In this document: positions 38,669-46,873 of the stretch, in pieces
How the letters are laid out: each line of letters starts with the position of its first letter
How positions within the stretch are numbered: the stretch's first letter is position 1
Origin: Mycobacterium asiaticum
Lineage (GTDB): Bacteria > Actinomycetota > Actinomycetes > Mycobacteriales > Mycobacteriaceae
Direction of reading: 5' to 3'
DNA: 64,000 nucleotides
NCBI RefSeq assembly: GCF_001673635.1
Contig: NZ_LZMH01000023.1
Span: 24,229-88,228 of the forward strand
The notes under the pieces: model-generated
The model's database searches: none
What the model was told of the DNA's origin: nothing
The model's input: only the letters and a program-made list of their open reading frames with translations
Translations under genes and position numbers: made by a program

Positions 38669-39240
38669 GCGCTGATTCCTTTCAGGAGCAACGTGGTGGT
38701 GCGATCGATCCAGGCGTCGTCGAGGCCGTTCGGGCGGGTGAGCAGGGCAAGCAGGATGACCCCGGCGACCGCGTCGGCCAGTTCGGCCGCGGTCACGTCG
38801 GCACGCACGTCGCCGCGCGCGGCGGCCTCGTCCAGCCACCCGGCCAGCGTGCCGCCGATCAGGCCGGAGAACCGTTGCAGCAGTGCCGAATGCAGGCTGG
38901 GATCGGCGGCCATCTCGCCGATCAGCCCCGGCAGCGCGGCCCTGGCCGCCGGCGTGGTCAGCACGGCCATTGTGCGGCAGACCATTTCGCGCATGTCCTG
39001 GCGCAGGGACCCCGAGTCGGGAATTGCCGTCGCGGCGTCGATCGGGAACACCGCCTCGTGGACGAGGTGCGCCTTGCTGGGCCAGCGCCGGTAGATCGCC
39101 GGCTTAGAGGTGCCGGCCCGCTCGGCGATGGCCGAAACCGCCAGTCCCGCATACCCGGTCTCGGCGAGCAACTCCACGGTGGCGGCCAGCACCGCGGCGT
39201 CGATACGCGGATCGCGGGGGCGGCCGAAGTCTACTACCAT
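38665..39240 (-). CDS. TetR-family regulator
   Basis: 191 residues from ATG 39240, beginning MVVDFGRPRDPRIDAAVLAA. The HTH is GLAVSAIAERAGTSKPAIYRRW, and a TetR_C-type ligand domain follows. It heads an operon with the DUF1214 gene and diverges from the sulfotransferase with only 28 bp between starts, so it could control both. ACTC-A-GAGT at 39247-39255 in that gap is a weak operator candidate. Confidence 0.87.
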   Translation of the reverse strand: MVVDFGRPRDPRIDAAVLAATVELLAETGYAGLAVSAIAERAGTSKPAIYRRWPSKAHLVHEAVFPIDAATAIPDSGSLRQDMREMVCRTMAVLTTPAARAALPGLIGEMAADPSLHSALLQRFSGLIGGTLAGWLDEAAARGDVRADVTAAELADAVAGVILLALLTRPNGLDDAWIDRTTTLLLKGISA

Positions 39241-39268
39241 TACGAAACTCAGAGTAACATAAGTCGCC

Positions 39269-40504
39269 GTGACCGCCACCGTTCAACTAGACGACCTCGC
39301 CAACCCCCGGTTCAGCCCGGAGGCCCAGCCGATCCTGGACATGATGGCCGGGCTGGCCGCGGACTGCCCGCTGGACGCCGAGGCGCTGCACGCCCGGGCC
39401 AGTGCCGACACCGGCCTGCACGATTTCGGTCCCGCGGACTACCGGGAACGACTCGACGTCTACCTGGCGGCGCTGCGGGAGATCGACGGCGTGCACGGGG
39501 CCGGCGTGGTCAATTTCTACGGCCAACTGCTGCAGTTGCTCAAGAACCGCCTGCTGCTGGCCGACCTGTTGAACCGGCATCCCGAGATCAACGACATCGG
39601 GTTGCGCTCGCCGGTCGTCATCGCGGGCCTGCCCCGCACCGGCACCACCCATCTGCACAACCTGCTGGCGGCGCCGCCGACGTTCCGCACCATGCCGTAC
39701 TGGGAGAGCAACGAGCCCTTCCCGCTGCCGGCCGAGGCCGGCCAGGAACCGGATCCGCGACGGATCCGGATGGATATGGCGGTCAGCGTGATCAACCTGG
39801 TGATGCCACATTTCGCGCTCATGCATGAGATGACCACCGAGCACGTGCACGAGGAGATCCAGCTGCTGGCCAACGATTTCTCCACCATGCTGTTCGAGAC
39901 GCTCGCCCATGTGCCGCGCTGGCGCGACTACTACCAGGCCCACGATCAGACGCCGCACTACGAATACCTGGCGACGCAACTGAAGGCCATGCAGTTCCTT
40001 CGCGGCGGCCAGCGCTGGTTGCTCAAGTCGCCCCAGCACCTCGAGCAGGTGCCGGTCCTCGATCGGGTCTTCGGAGACGGCATCGTCGTGTTCACCCACC
40101 GCGATCCGGTTCCCGTCGCGCTGTCGATGGTCGCGATGATCACCTACTCCGCGCGCATGCACCGGTCGCCGGTGCCGGTGCGGCAGATCGCCGGGTACTG
40201 GATCGACCGGCTCGAGCAGATGCTCAATGCGCTCGTCCGCGACCGGGACACCATCGGTCCGGATCGCTCGATCGACGTTCGCTTCGACGACTTCATGGCC
40301 GACGAGCTCGGCCTGGCCGAACGGGTCTATGCCCTGGCGGGTGAGCCGTTCACGGAGGCGGCCCGGGGCGCGGTCACCGATTACCTCGCAGGCCATCGGC
40401 GTGGCCGGCTCGGCAGCGTCGAAACGTCTTTCGAGATGTTCGGGCTGAACGAAGCCGATCTGCGGGACCGCTTCGCGCCCTATGTCGAGCGGTTCCTGCG
40501 CTAG
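39269..40504 (+). CDS. Sulfotransferase-family protein
   Basis: 411 residues, GTG start. The PAPS 5'-phosphate loop is AGLPRTGTTHLHNLL (near residue 119-133) and the 3'-phosphate region is near FTHRDPVPVALSM. This fits the large mycobacterial sulfotransferase group (Sulfotransfer_3). The acceptor, probably a lipid or sterol, is unknown. EphF follows 19 bp downstream on the same strand. Confidence 0.87.
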   Translation: MTATVQLDDLANPRFSPEAQPILDMMAGLAADCPLDAEALHARASADTGLHDFGPADYRERLDVYLAALREIDGVHGAGVVNFYGQLLQLLKNRLLLADLLNRHPEINDIGLRSPVVIAGLPRTGTTHLHNLLAAPPTFRTMPYWESNEPFPLPAEAGQEPDPRRIRMDMAVSVINLVMPHFALMHEMTTEHVHEEIQLLANDFSTMLFETLAHVPRWRDYYQAHDQTPHYEYLATQLKAMQFLRGGQRWLLKSPQHLEQVPVLDRVFGDGIVVFTHRDPVPVALSMVAMITYSARMHRSPVPVRQIAGYWIDRLEQMLNALVRDRDTIGPDRSIDVRFDDFMADELGLAERVYALAGEPFTEAARGAVTDYLAGHRRGRLGSVETSFEMFGLNEADLRDRFAPYVERFLR

Positions 40505-40523
40505 GACACTACGTTCTCAACTC

Positions 40524-41408
40524 ATGAGTACTCTGCCCACGCTCGAAGGCGTCGAACACCGGTTTGTCGATGTGGGCGGGGGTGTCACGATCCATGTCGC
40601 CGACGCCGGACCGGCCGGAGGGCCGGCCGTGATGCTGGTGCACGGCTTCCCGGAGAACTGGTGGGAGTGGCACGAGTTGATCGGCCCGCTGGCCGCCGAC
40701 GGCTACCGCGTGCTCTGCCCCGACCTGCGGGGCGCAGGCTGGAGTTCGGCGCCGCGCTCGAGCTACACCAAGGCCGAGATGGCCGACGACCTCGCGGCCG
40801 TGCTGGACCGGCTGGGGGTTGCGCAGGTGCGGTTGGCCGCGCACGACTGGGGTGGCCCGGTGGCCTTCATCCTGATGCTGCGTCATCCCGAAAAGGTGAC
40901 CGGGTTCTTCGGGATGAACACCGTGGCGCCGTGGGTGAAGCGAGATCTCGGGGCGGTCCGCAACATCTGGCGGCTCTGGTACCAGATTCCGGTCTCGCTG
41001 CCGGTCATCGGTCCCCGCCTGCTTCGCGACCCCAAGGCGCGCTTCGCCCGCGCCCTGGGGAACTGGGTGGGCGGCGGGTTCAACCTGCCCGACGACGCCA
41101 TCCAGCTCTACATCGACCGGATGCGCGAGCCGGGCCACGCCGAGGCCGGTTCTCGGTGGTACCGGTCCTTCCAGACCAAAGAGATGCTGAGCTGGATGCG
41201 CGGCGAGTATGACGACGTGCGGGTGGAGGTGCCGGTGCGCTGGCTGACCGGCACCGATGACCCGGTGATCACGCCGGATCTGAGCGATTCTTATGCCGAC
41301 CACATCACCGATTTCGAGGCCGAGCTGGTTCCGGGCGTCGGGCACTGGATCGTTTGGCAGCGACCCGATCTGGTGCTCGACCGGCTGCGGGCGTTCCTGC
41401 GCCTCTAG
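40524..41408 (+). CDS. ephF: Epoxide hydrolase, alpha/beta fold
   Basis: 294 residues from ATG 40524. The oxyanion motif HGFPENWWEW, the nucleophile Asp in AAHDWGGPVAF and the final His in GVGHWIVWQRP are all present. It opens epoxides to diols; lipid or hormone substrates are possible. Place and size match Rv0134 (ephF). The stop shares CTAG with the convergent alcohol dehydrogenase. Confidence 0.92.
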   Translation: MSTLPTLEGVEHRFVDVGGGVTIHVADAGPAGGPAVMLVHGFPENWWEWHELIGPLAADGYRVLCPDLRGAGWSSAPRSSYTKAEMADDLAAVLDRLGVAQVRLAAHDWGGPVAFILMLRHPEKVTGFFGMNTVAPWVKRDLGAVRNIWRLWYQIPVSLPVIGPRLLRDPKARFARALGNWVGGGFNLPDDAIQLYIDRMREPGHAEAGSRWYRSFQTKEMLSWMRGEYDDVRVEVPVRWLTGTDDPVITPDLSDSYADHITDFEAELVPGVGHWIVWQRPDLVLDRLRAFLRL

Positions 41409-42451
41409 CCCGGCTGTACCAGGATCCGGATCGGGTTGCCTTCCTGGCGCTCCAGCTTCTCGATGCCGGCGTGGATGTCTTCCAGCCCGATGATCTCACT
41501 GATGGATCGCGAAAGATCAAGGCGCCCAGCCGAAACCAGCTTCGCCAAGGTTTCGATGTCGACGTTCTGATAGCCGAGGTGGCCCAGCGCCTGCTTACGG
41601 CTCAGCCCGAACATCGCGGTGGGTCCCACCGTTGGTGACTCCGCGCTCATGCCCACCCCGACCAACCGCCCACCGGAGGTCAGGGAATCCAGCGCCTGCT
41701 CGAAGGTCGCCTTCAGGCCGACGGCATCGAACGCCACGTCCAGCTTCCGGCCGCCGGTGACCTCGGCGATCTTGTCCTGTAGCGCCTCGTCCCGGGTGTC
41801 GAACGCATAGTCCGCGCCGATCTCGAGCGCCCGGTCCAGTACGGCGGGGTTGATGTCGAGGGCGATCACCGGCACCGCACCGACCAGGCGCGCCAGCTGC
41901 ACGATATGGGTGCCGACACCGCCGACGCCCCAGACCCCGACCGATTCCCCGACTGCGACCTTGCCGGTGCGCACGACGGCACCGAACGGAGTGGACACCG
42001 CGTCTGCCAGGATCGCGGCCTGCTCCAGCGGCACGTTGTCCGGCACCCGGGTCAGGCCCTGCGCCTGGGCGAGGGTGTATTCGGCCCACGCGCCGTCGTA
42101 GGCGAACGCCATCAATTGGATGCGCAGGCAATTCGACTCATCGCCGCGCCGGCAGTTCGGGCAACGCAGGCAGGGGCGGCCGGCGGCCACCACCACCCGG
42201 TCGCCCTCGGCCCAGCCGGTCACGTCGGGGCCGAGCTTGGCGATGGTGCCCGCGGCCTCGTGGCCCTGGGTCACCACCGGCGTCTGGGCCGGGAAGGTGC
42301 CGTTGATCAGACTCAGGTCCGAATGGCAGATCCCGCAGAACGCCACCTTGACCAGAACTTCGCCGGGGCCCGGCTCCGGAATCGGAACATCTTCCAGCAC
42401 AACCTTTTTGGTGTCTGCATAGAAACGCTCAGCCCGCATGGTCGGTGCCAT
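41405..42451 (-). CDS. Zinc-dependent alcohol dehydrogenase
   Basis: 348 residues, MDR superfamily. Catalytic zinc ligands are Cys in FCGICHSDLS and His-Glu in QGHEAAG; the structural zinc loop has CLRCPNCRRGDESNC with four cysteines. The Rossmann motif is VWGVGGVGTHIVQLA. It begins 3 bp after the molbindin stop and is the last gene of a TetR-molbindin-ADH operon. The substrate is unknown. Confidence 0.92.
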   Translation of the reverse strand: MAPTMRAERFYADTKKVVLEDVPIPEPGPGEVLVKVAFCGICHSDLSLINGTFPAQTPVVTQGHEAAGTIAKLGPDVTGWAEGDRVVVAAGRPCLRCPNCRRGDESNCLRIQLMAFAYDGAWAEYTLAQAQGLTRVPDNVPLEQAAILADAVSTPFGAVVRTGKVAVGESVGVWGVGGVGTHIVQLARLVGAVPVIALDINPAVLDRALEIGADYAFDTRDEALQDKIAEVTGGRKLDVAFDAVGLKATFEQALDSLTSGGRLVGVGMSAESPTVGPTAMFGLSRKQALGHLGYQNVDIETLAKLVSAGRLDLSRSISEIIGLEDIHAGIEKLERQEGNPIRILVQPG

Positions 42452-42454
42452 CGG

Positions 42455-42667
42455 TTAATCGACGCCGATGGTGACTTCGGTGGACTTGATGAACACCGTG
42501 GCCGGCTGGCCGACCTGCAGGCCGAGATCGGTCGCCGCGTCCTTGGTGATGGAAGAGGTGACGGTCTGATCGCCGCCGTCGAGGCGGATCTTGACGATTG
42601 CCATCACGCTGCCGAGATCGATTTCGGTGATGGTCCCCTTGAGCTGGTTTCGCGTAGACAGGCGCAT
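42455..42667 (-). CDS. Single-domain molbindin (TOBE/Mop protein)
   Basis: 70 residues, the normal size of a lone Mop domain, with the molybdate-binding pattern MRLSTRNQLKGTITEI and the later SSITKDAATDLGLQVGQ. Such proteins store or buffer molybdate as ring-shaped oligomers. It lies 11 bp after the TetR stop and 3 bp before the ADH start. No molybdate transporter or molybdoenzyme is nearby, which is unusual. Confidence 0.9.
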   Translation of the reverse strand: MRLSTRNQLKGTITEIDLGSVMAIVKIRLDGGDQTVTSSITKDAATDLGLQVGQPATVFIKSTEVTIGVD

Positions 42668-42678
42668 GGCAACCGAGC

Positions 42679-43284
42679 CTAGGCCCGCGGTCCGAGCAAT
42701 GCGATGGCAGCGTCCACGGCAGGTTCGACGATGTCGCGGGTGGACCTGCCGTCCTCGACCGCCAGCGCGACGAGTTCCCGCAGACCGCCCAACAGGATCA
42801 CCGCCAACGGGACGCTCAGCGGCGGCAGGTTGACCCGGCGGAACCCCGGGCTGCCGCTCAGGTCGATCAGCAGGTTGGTCAGCAGGTCCAGGCCCTGGCG
42901 CTGGACGGGCCGGGCGACGTCGCCCAGGTACGGAAGCTCACGAATCCAGCTCAGGGCGATCGCCGGTCGCGACTCGATGCTGCCGACGTAGCCTTCGACC
43001 GCCTGACGGATCTGGACCTGCCAGTCGGCCTCGGGGTCGACCGCGTCGCGGATGTCGGCGGCCATGATGTCGATCTCGAGCCGCAACAACTCCAGGAAGC
43101 ACTCTTCCTTGCTGGCGAAGCGGTCGTAGAACGTGCGCTTGGATGTCCGTGCGTGGCGGACGATGTCGGCGACGGTGGTCGCGCGGTATCCGCGCTCGCA
43201 GATCGAGGCATCCAAGCCGTCCAGCAGGCGACGCCGGAACGGATCGGGCTCGCTCAGAACCGTCTCGCCAGCTATTGCCGTCAC
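42679..43284 (-). CDS. TetR-family regulator
   Basis: 201 residues, as in Rv0135c. GTG start after GAAAGGAGCC. The HTH reads ATTVADIVRHARTSKRTFYDRF. It diverges from cyp138 across 126 bp rich in GTAC palindromes and probably controls both cyp138 and its own operon (TetR-molbindin-ADH). Confidence 0.9.
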   Translation of the reverse strand: MTAIAGETVLSEPDPFRRRLLDGLDASICERGYRATTVADIVRHARTSKRTFYDRFASKEECFLELLRLEIDIMAADIRDAVDPEADWQVQIRQAVEGYVGSIESRPAIALSWIRELPYLGDVARPVQRQGLDLLTNLLIDLSGSPGFRRVNLPPLSVPLAVILLGGLRELVALAVEDGRSTRDIVEPAVDAAIALLGPRA

Positions 43285-43316
43285 GACCGGCTCCTTTCGG
43301 CCAAATGCTTGTCAGC

Positions 43317-43371
43317 CTGTGGTACCACAGAGTACCGTACGGGGAAAGCACTTGGTACACCGCAGTACCAA
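43317..43371. promoter_or_regulatory. GTAC-cored palindrome cluster between TetR and cyp138
   Basis: Two strong sites lie in the divergent region: CTGTGGTACCACAG (43317-43330, perfect 14 bp) and TTGGTAC-N6-GTACCAA (43352-43371, perfect 7-bp arms). Between them are further GTAC cores at 43332 and 43337. Repeated half-sites around one core suggest cooperative binding by the adjacent TetR. Confidence 0.65.
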
Positions 43372-43410
43372 CCCCCGTGTTGGGGTGTAGTCGTTGGGAG
43401 TTCCACCTCT

Positions 43411-44736
43411 ATGAGCCACGCCATCACCGACGCACCGGCCTCCCTCGAGGTCAACTTGCCTCCGGCGGCGCGCATGCCGAAGTTGTTGCAGGGCTTGGGT
43501 TTTTCGATCTTCCGGCGGGGGATGATGCGGCGGCTGGCCGACCGCCACGGGACCGTCTTCACGGTGCACATCCCGATGTACGGCCGGCTGGTGGTGATCG
43601 GTGAGCCGCAACTGGCCAAGCAGGTCTTCACCACCAGTCCCGACGCGCTGGGCAACATTCAGCCCAATCTGAGCCGGATGTTCGGCTCGGGATCGGTGTT
43701 CGGACTCGAAGGGGACGACCACCGCCGCCGGCGGCGATTGCTGGCGCCGCCGTTCCACGGCAAGAGCATGAAGAACTACGAAGCCATCATCGAGGAAGAA
43801 ACCCTACGGGAGACGGCGAATTGGCCGGAGGGACAGTTGTTTCCGACGCTGCCCTCGATGATGCACATCACCCTCAATGCCATCCTGCGAGCCGTTTTCG
43901 GCGCCGACGGCGCCGAACTCGACGAACTGCGCCGCATCATCCCGCCGTGGGTCACGCTGGGCTCACGCCTGGCCGCGGTCCCGATACCCAAACGAACGTA
44001 CGGCCGGTACAGCCCATGGGGCAGGCTGGTTGAATTCCGGCGGAACTACGACCGGGTCATCGACCGCCTGATCGACCTGGAGCGCTCGGACCCCGACTTC
44101 GCCGACCGCAACGACGTGCTGGCCCTGATGCTGCGCAGTCGCTACGAAGACGGTTCGGTCATGTCCCGCAAGGACATCGGCGACGAGCTGCTGGCGCTGC
44201 TGGCGGCCGGCCACGAGACCACGGCGTCCACGCTCGCCTGGGCATTCGAACGGATCACCCGTCACCGGCAGATATTGGCCGACCTGGTCGACGAGGCCGA
44301 CAACGGCGGCAGCGAACTGCGGCAGGCGACCATTCTCGAAGTGCAGCGGGCGCGGACCGTGATCGACCTGGCGGGCCGGCACGTGTACCCCGAGACGTAT
44401 CAGTTGGGCGAGTGGGTCATTCCGCGCGGCGACTCGATCATCGTCAACATCGGGCAGATTCACGAGAACCCCGATGTTTTCGCCGATCCCGAGCGCTTCG
44501 ACCCGCAGCGTTACCTCGGCGGCAAGCCGTCGGCGTTCGCGTGGATCCCGTTCGGCGGCGGCACCCGCCGGTGCGTGGGTGCCGCGTTCGCCAACATGGA
44601 GATGGACGTGGTGTTACGTACGGTGTTGCGCGAGTTCACCATTGAGACGACAACCGCACCCGGCGAGCGCCGGCACTCCCGAGGTGTCGCCTACACGCCC
44701 AAAGACGGCGGGCGCATCGTGGTGCACCGCCGCTAG
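43411..44736 (+). CDS. cyp138: Cytochrome P450 CYP138 family
   Basis: The ATG at 43411 gives 441 residues, the same length as Rv0136. P450 landmarks are the I-helix [15 protein letters not shown] and the haem loop [17 protein letters not shown] with the cysteine ligand. The PERF-type segment [14 protein letters not shown] is also clear. The substrate is unknown. The upstream in-frame extension to 43153 would run through the TetR gene. The stop shares CTAG with msrA. Confidence 0.94.
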   Translation: MSHAITDAPASLEVNLPPAARMPKLLQGLGFSIFRRGMMRRLADRHGTVFTVHIPMYGRLVVIGEPQLAKQVFTTSPDALGNIQPNLSRMFGSGSVFGLEGDDHRRRRRLLAPPFHGKSMKNYEAIIEEETLRETANWPEGQLFPTLPSMMHITLNAILRAVFGADGAELDELRRIIPPWVTLGSRLAAVPIPKRTYGRYSPWGRLVEFRRNYDRVIDRLIDLERSDPDFADRNDVLALMLRSRYEDGSVMSRKDIGDELLALLAAGHETTASTLAWAFERITRHRQILADLVDEADNGGSELRQATILEVQRARTVIDLAGRHVYPETYQLGEWVIPRGDSIIVNIGQIHENPDVFADPERFDPQRYLGGKPSAFAWIPFGGGTRRCVGAAFANMEMDVVLRTVLREFTIETTTAPGERRHSRGVAYTPKDGGRIVVHRR

Positions 44737-45248
44737 CGGTTCGCCTCGGCGCGGCGCGGCAGCTTCCAGCCCGGCCGCACGAAGTGGCAGGTGTACCCGT
44801 TGGGGTAGCGCTGCAGGTAATCCTGATGCTCGGGTTCGGCTTCCCAGAAGTCCCCGGCCGGGCTGACCTCGGTCACTACCTTGCCGGGCCACAGGCCGGA
44901 CGCGTCGACGTCGGCAATGGTGTCCAGGGCCACCCGCTTCTGCTCCTCGTCGGTGTAGAAGATGGCCGACCGGTAGCTGGGGCCCCGGTCGTTGCCCTGC
45001 CTGTTCCTCGTGCTCGGGTCGTGGATCTGGAAGAAGAACTCAAGGATGGTCCGGTAGTCGGTCACCGACGGCTCGAAGACGATCTCGACGGCCTCGGCGT
45101 GGTTGCCGTGATTGCGGTAGGTGGCGTTGGGGACCTCGCCGCCGGTGTAGCCCACGCGTGTGGAGATCACCCCGGGTTGCTTGCGGATCAGGTCCTGCAC
45201 GCCCCAGAAGCAGCCACCGGCCAAGATGGCCTTCTGTGTGCTCGTCAT
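44733..45248 (-). CDS. msrA: Peptide methionine sulfoxide reductase A
   Basis: 171 residues with the active-site motif [10 protein letters not shown] right at the N-terminus, as in all MsrA proteins, and the family block [23 protein letters not shown] preceded by GAGGAGACAGCA. It repairs oxidised methionine-S residues using thioredoxin. Place matches Rv0137c. Confidence 0.96.
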   Translation of the reverse strand: MTSTQKAILAGGCFWGVQDLIRKQPGVISTRVGYTGGEVPNATYRNHGNHAEAVEIVFEPSVTDYRTILEFFFQIHDPSTRNRQGNDRGPSYRSAIFYTDEEQKRVALDTIADVDASGLWPGKVVTEVSPAGDFWEAEPEHQDYLQRYPNGYTCHFVRPGWKLPRRAEANR

Positions 45249-45329
45249 TGCTGTCTCCTCACCTGGCCCGGGTTCTGGTGGACTCTGAGCAGCCCCAGGC
45301 TACACTCCGCCCGTGAGGTGTAACGGCTC

Positions 45330-45836
45330 GTGAGCGGCCCGAAATTCCCGCGCGCCGAACTGGCGGCCGCCTTCGAAAAATTCGAGGAGACGGTCGCGCA
45401 AGCCGCCGAAACACACGACTGGGACGCCTGGGTGCAGCACTACACACCCGACGTGCTCTACATCGAACACGCGGCGGGCACCATGCACGGCCGCGACGAA
45501 GTGCGGACCTGGATCCAGCGGACGATGACGTCGTTCCCGGGTAGCCACATGGTGGAGTTCCCCTCGCTGTGGTCGGTCATCGACGAACCCACCGGGCGCA
45601 TCATCATGGAACTGGACAACCCGATGCGCGACCCGGGCGACGGCAGCGTGATCACCGCGACCAACATCTCGATCATCACCTACGCCGGTGACGGGTTGTG
45701 GCGCCAGCAGGAAGACATCTACAACCCACTGCGCTTCGTGCAGGCCGCGCTCAAGTGGTGCCATATCGCGCAGGAACACGGCAATCTGGACGACGACGCC
45801 GCGCAATTTCAGTCGCAGTACGGCGGCACTTCGTGA
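45330..45836 (+). CDS. SnoaL-like (NTF2-fold) protein
   Basis: 168 residues of the cone-shaped NTF2-like fold: AQAAETHDWDAWVQHYTPDVLYIEHAAG at the start and TGRIIMELDNPMRD in the sheet. It may be an isomerase or ligand-binding partner; function is unknown. Matches Rv0138. Its stop overlaps the next GTG start (GTGA), so it is co-translated with the reductase that follows. Confidence 0.8.
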   Translation: MSGPKFPRAELAAAFEKFEETVAQAAETHDWDAWVQHYTPDVLYIEHAAGTMHGRDEVRTWIQRTMTSFPGSHMVEFPSLWSVIDEPTGRIIMELDNPMRDPGDGSVITATNISIITYAGDGLWRQQEDIYNPLRFVQAALKWCHIAQEHGNLDDDAAQFQSQYGGTS

Positions 45837-46855
45837 GCGCCACACCGAAACTGGTGATCGGCGCCAACGGTTTCCTCGGGTCGCATGTGACCCGGCTGCT
45901 CGTCCAGGACGGCAACCAGGTGCGCGTCATGGTGCGCCCGTCGGCGAATACCCGCTCGATCGACGACCTGGACGTCACCCGCTTTCACGGCGATGTTTTC
46001 GACACCGACGCGGTGCGGGAGGCGATGGACGGCTGCGACGACGTCTACTACTGCGTCGTGGACACCCGCGCGTGGCTGCGCGACCCCTCGCCGTTGTTCC
46101 GCACCAACGTCGAGGGCCTGCGCAACGTGCTGGACGTCGCCGTTGCAGAACCGGTTGCGGCCGGTCTGCGCAGATTCGTGTTCACCAGCACCTACGCCAC
46201 GGTGGACCGTCGCCACGGCCACGTGGCCACCGAATCCGACCGAATCGGCCCGGACCGCAAGGTCACTCCCTACGTCCAATCCCGGGTGCAGGCCGAGGAT
46301 CTGGTGCTGCGCTATGTCGCCGATCATGGCCTGCCCGCTGTCGCGATGTGCGTCTCGACGACCTACGGCGCCGGAGACTGGGGCCGCACTCCGCACGGCG
46401 CGTTCATCGCGGGCGCGGTCTTCGGCAAGCTGCCCTTCCTGATGAAGGACATCCAGCTGGAAGTCGTAGGCGTCGATGATGCCGCGCGGGCGATGATCCT
46501 GGCCGCCGAGCGGGGTCGCAACGGTGAGAAGTACCTGATCTCCGAACGGATGATCCCCCTGAGCGATGTGGTGCGCATCGCCGCCGACGAGGCGGGGGTG
46601 TCGCCGCCGCAACGGTCGATTCCGGTGCCGGTGCTGTACGCCCTCGGCGCGCTGGGCAGCCTGCGGGCCCGGCTCACCGGCAAGGACGCCGAACTGAGCC
46701 TCGCCTCGGTGCGGATGATGCGCGCCGAAGCCGATGTCGACCACGGCAAGGCGGTTCGCGAGTTGGGTTGGCAGCCGCGCCCGGTCGAGGAATCGATTCG
46801 CGAAGCGGCGCGCTTCTGGGCGGATATGCGCAAGGGCAAAAGCCGCTCGGGCTAG
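45833..46855 (+). CDS. NAD-dependent epimerase / extended SDR
   Basis: 340 residues from GTG 45833. The N-terminal Rossmann motif is VIGANGFLGSHVTRLL. The catalytic Tyr-Lys pair is not obvious, though FVFTSTYATVDRR and YVQSRVQAEDLV align with the usual Ser and YxxxK regions; the latter has Y and no K four residues on. It may be a dihydroflavonol-reductase-like enzyme with an altered site. Matches Rv0139. Confidence 0.82.
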   Translation: MSATPKLVIGANGFLGSHVTRLLVQDGNQVRVMVRPSANTRSIDDLDVTRFHGDVFDTDAVREAMDGCDDVYYCVVDTRAWLRDPSPLFRTNVEGLRNVLDVAVAEPVAAGLRRFVFTSTYATVDRRHGHVATESDRIGPDRKVTPYVQSRVQAEDLVLRYVADHGLPAVAMCVSTTYGAGDWGRTPHGAFIAGAVFGKLPFLMKDIQLEVVGVDDAARAMILAAERGRNGEKYLISERMIPLSDVVRIAADEAGVSPPQRSIPVPVLYALGALGSLRARLTGKDAELSLASVRMMRAEADVDHGKAVRELGWQPRPVEESIREAARFWADMRKGKSRSG

Positions 46856-46873
46856 CTCAGGTGTGGGCCCGCC

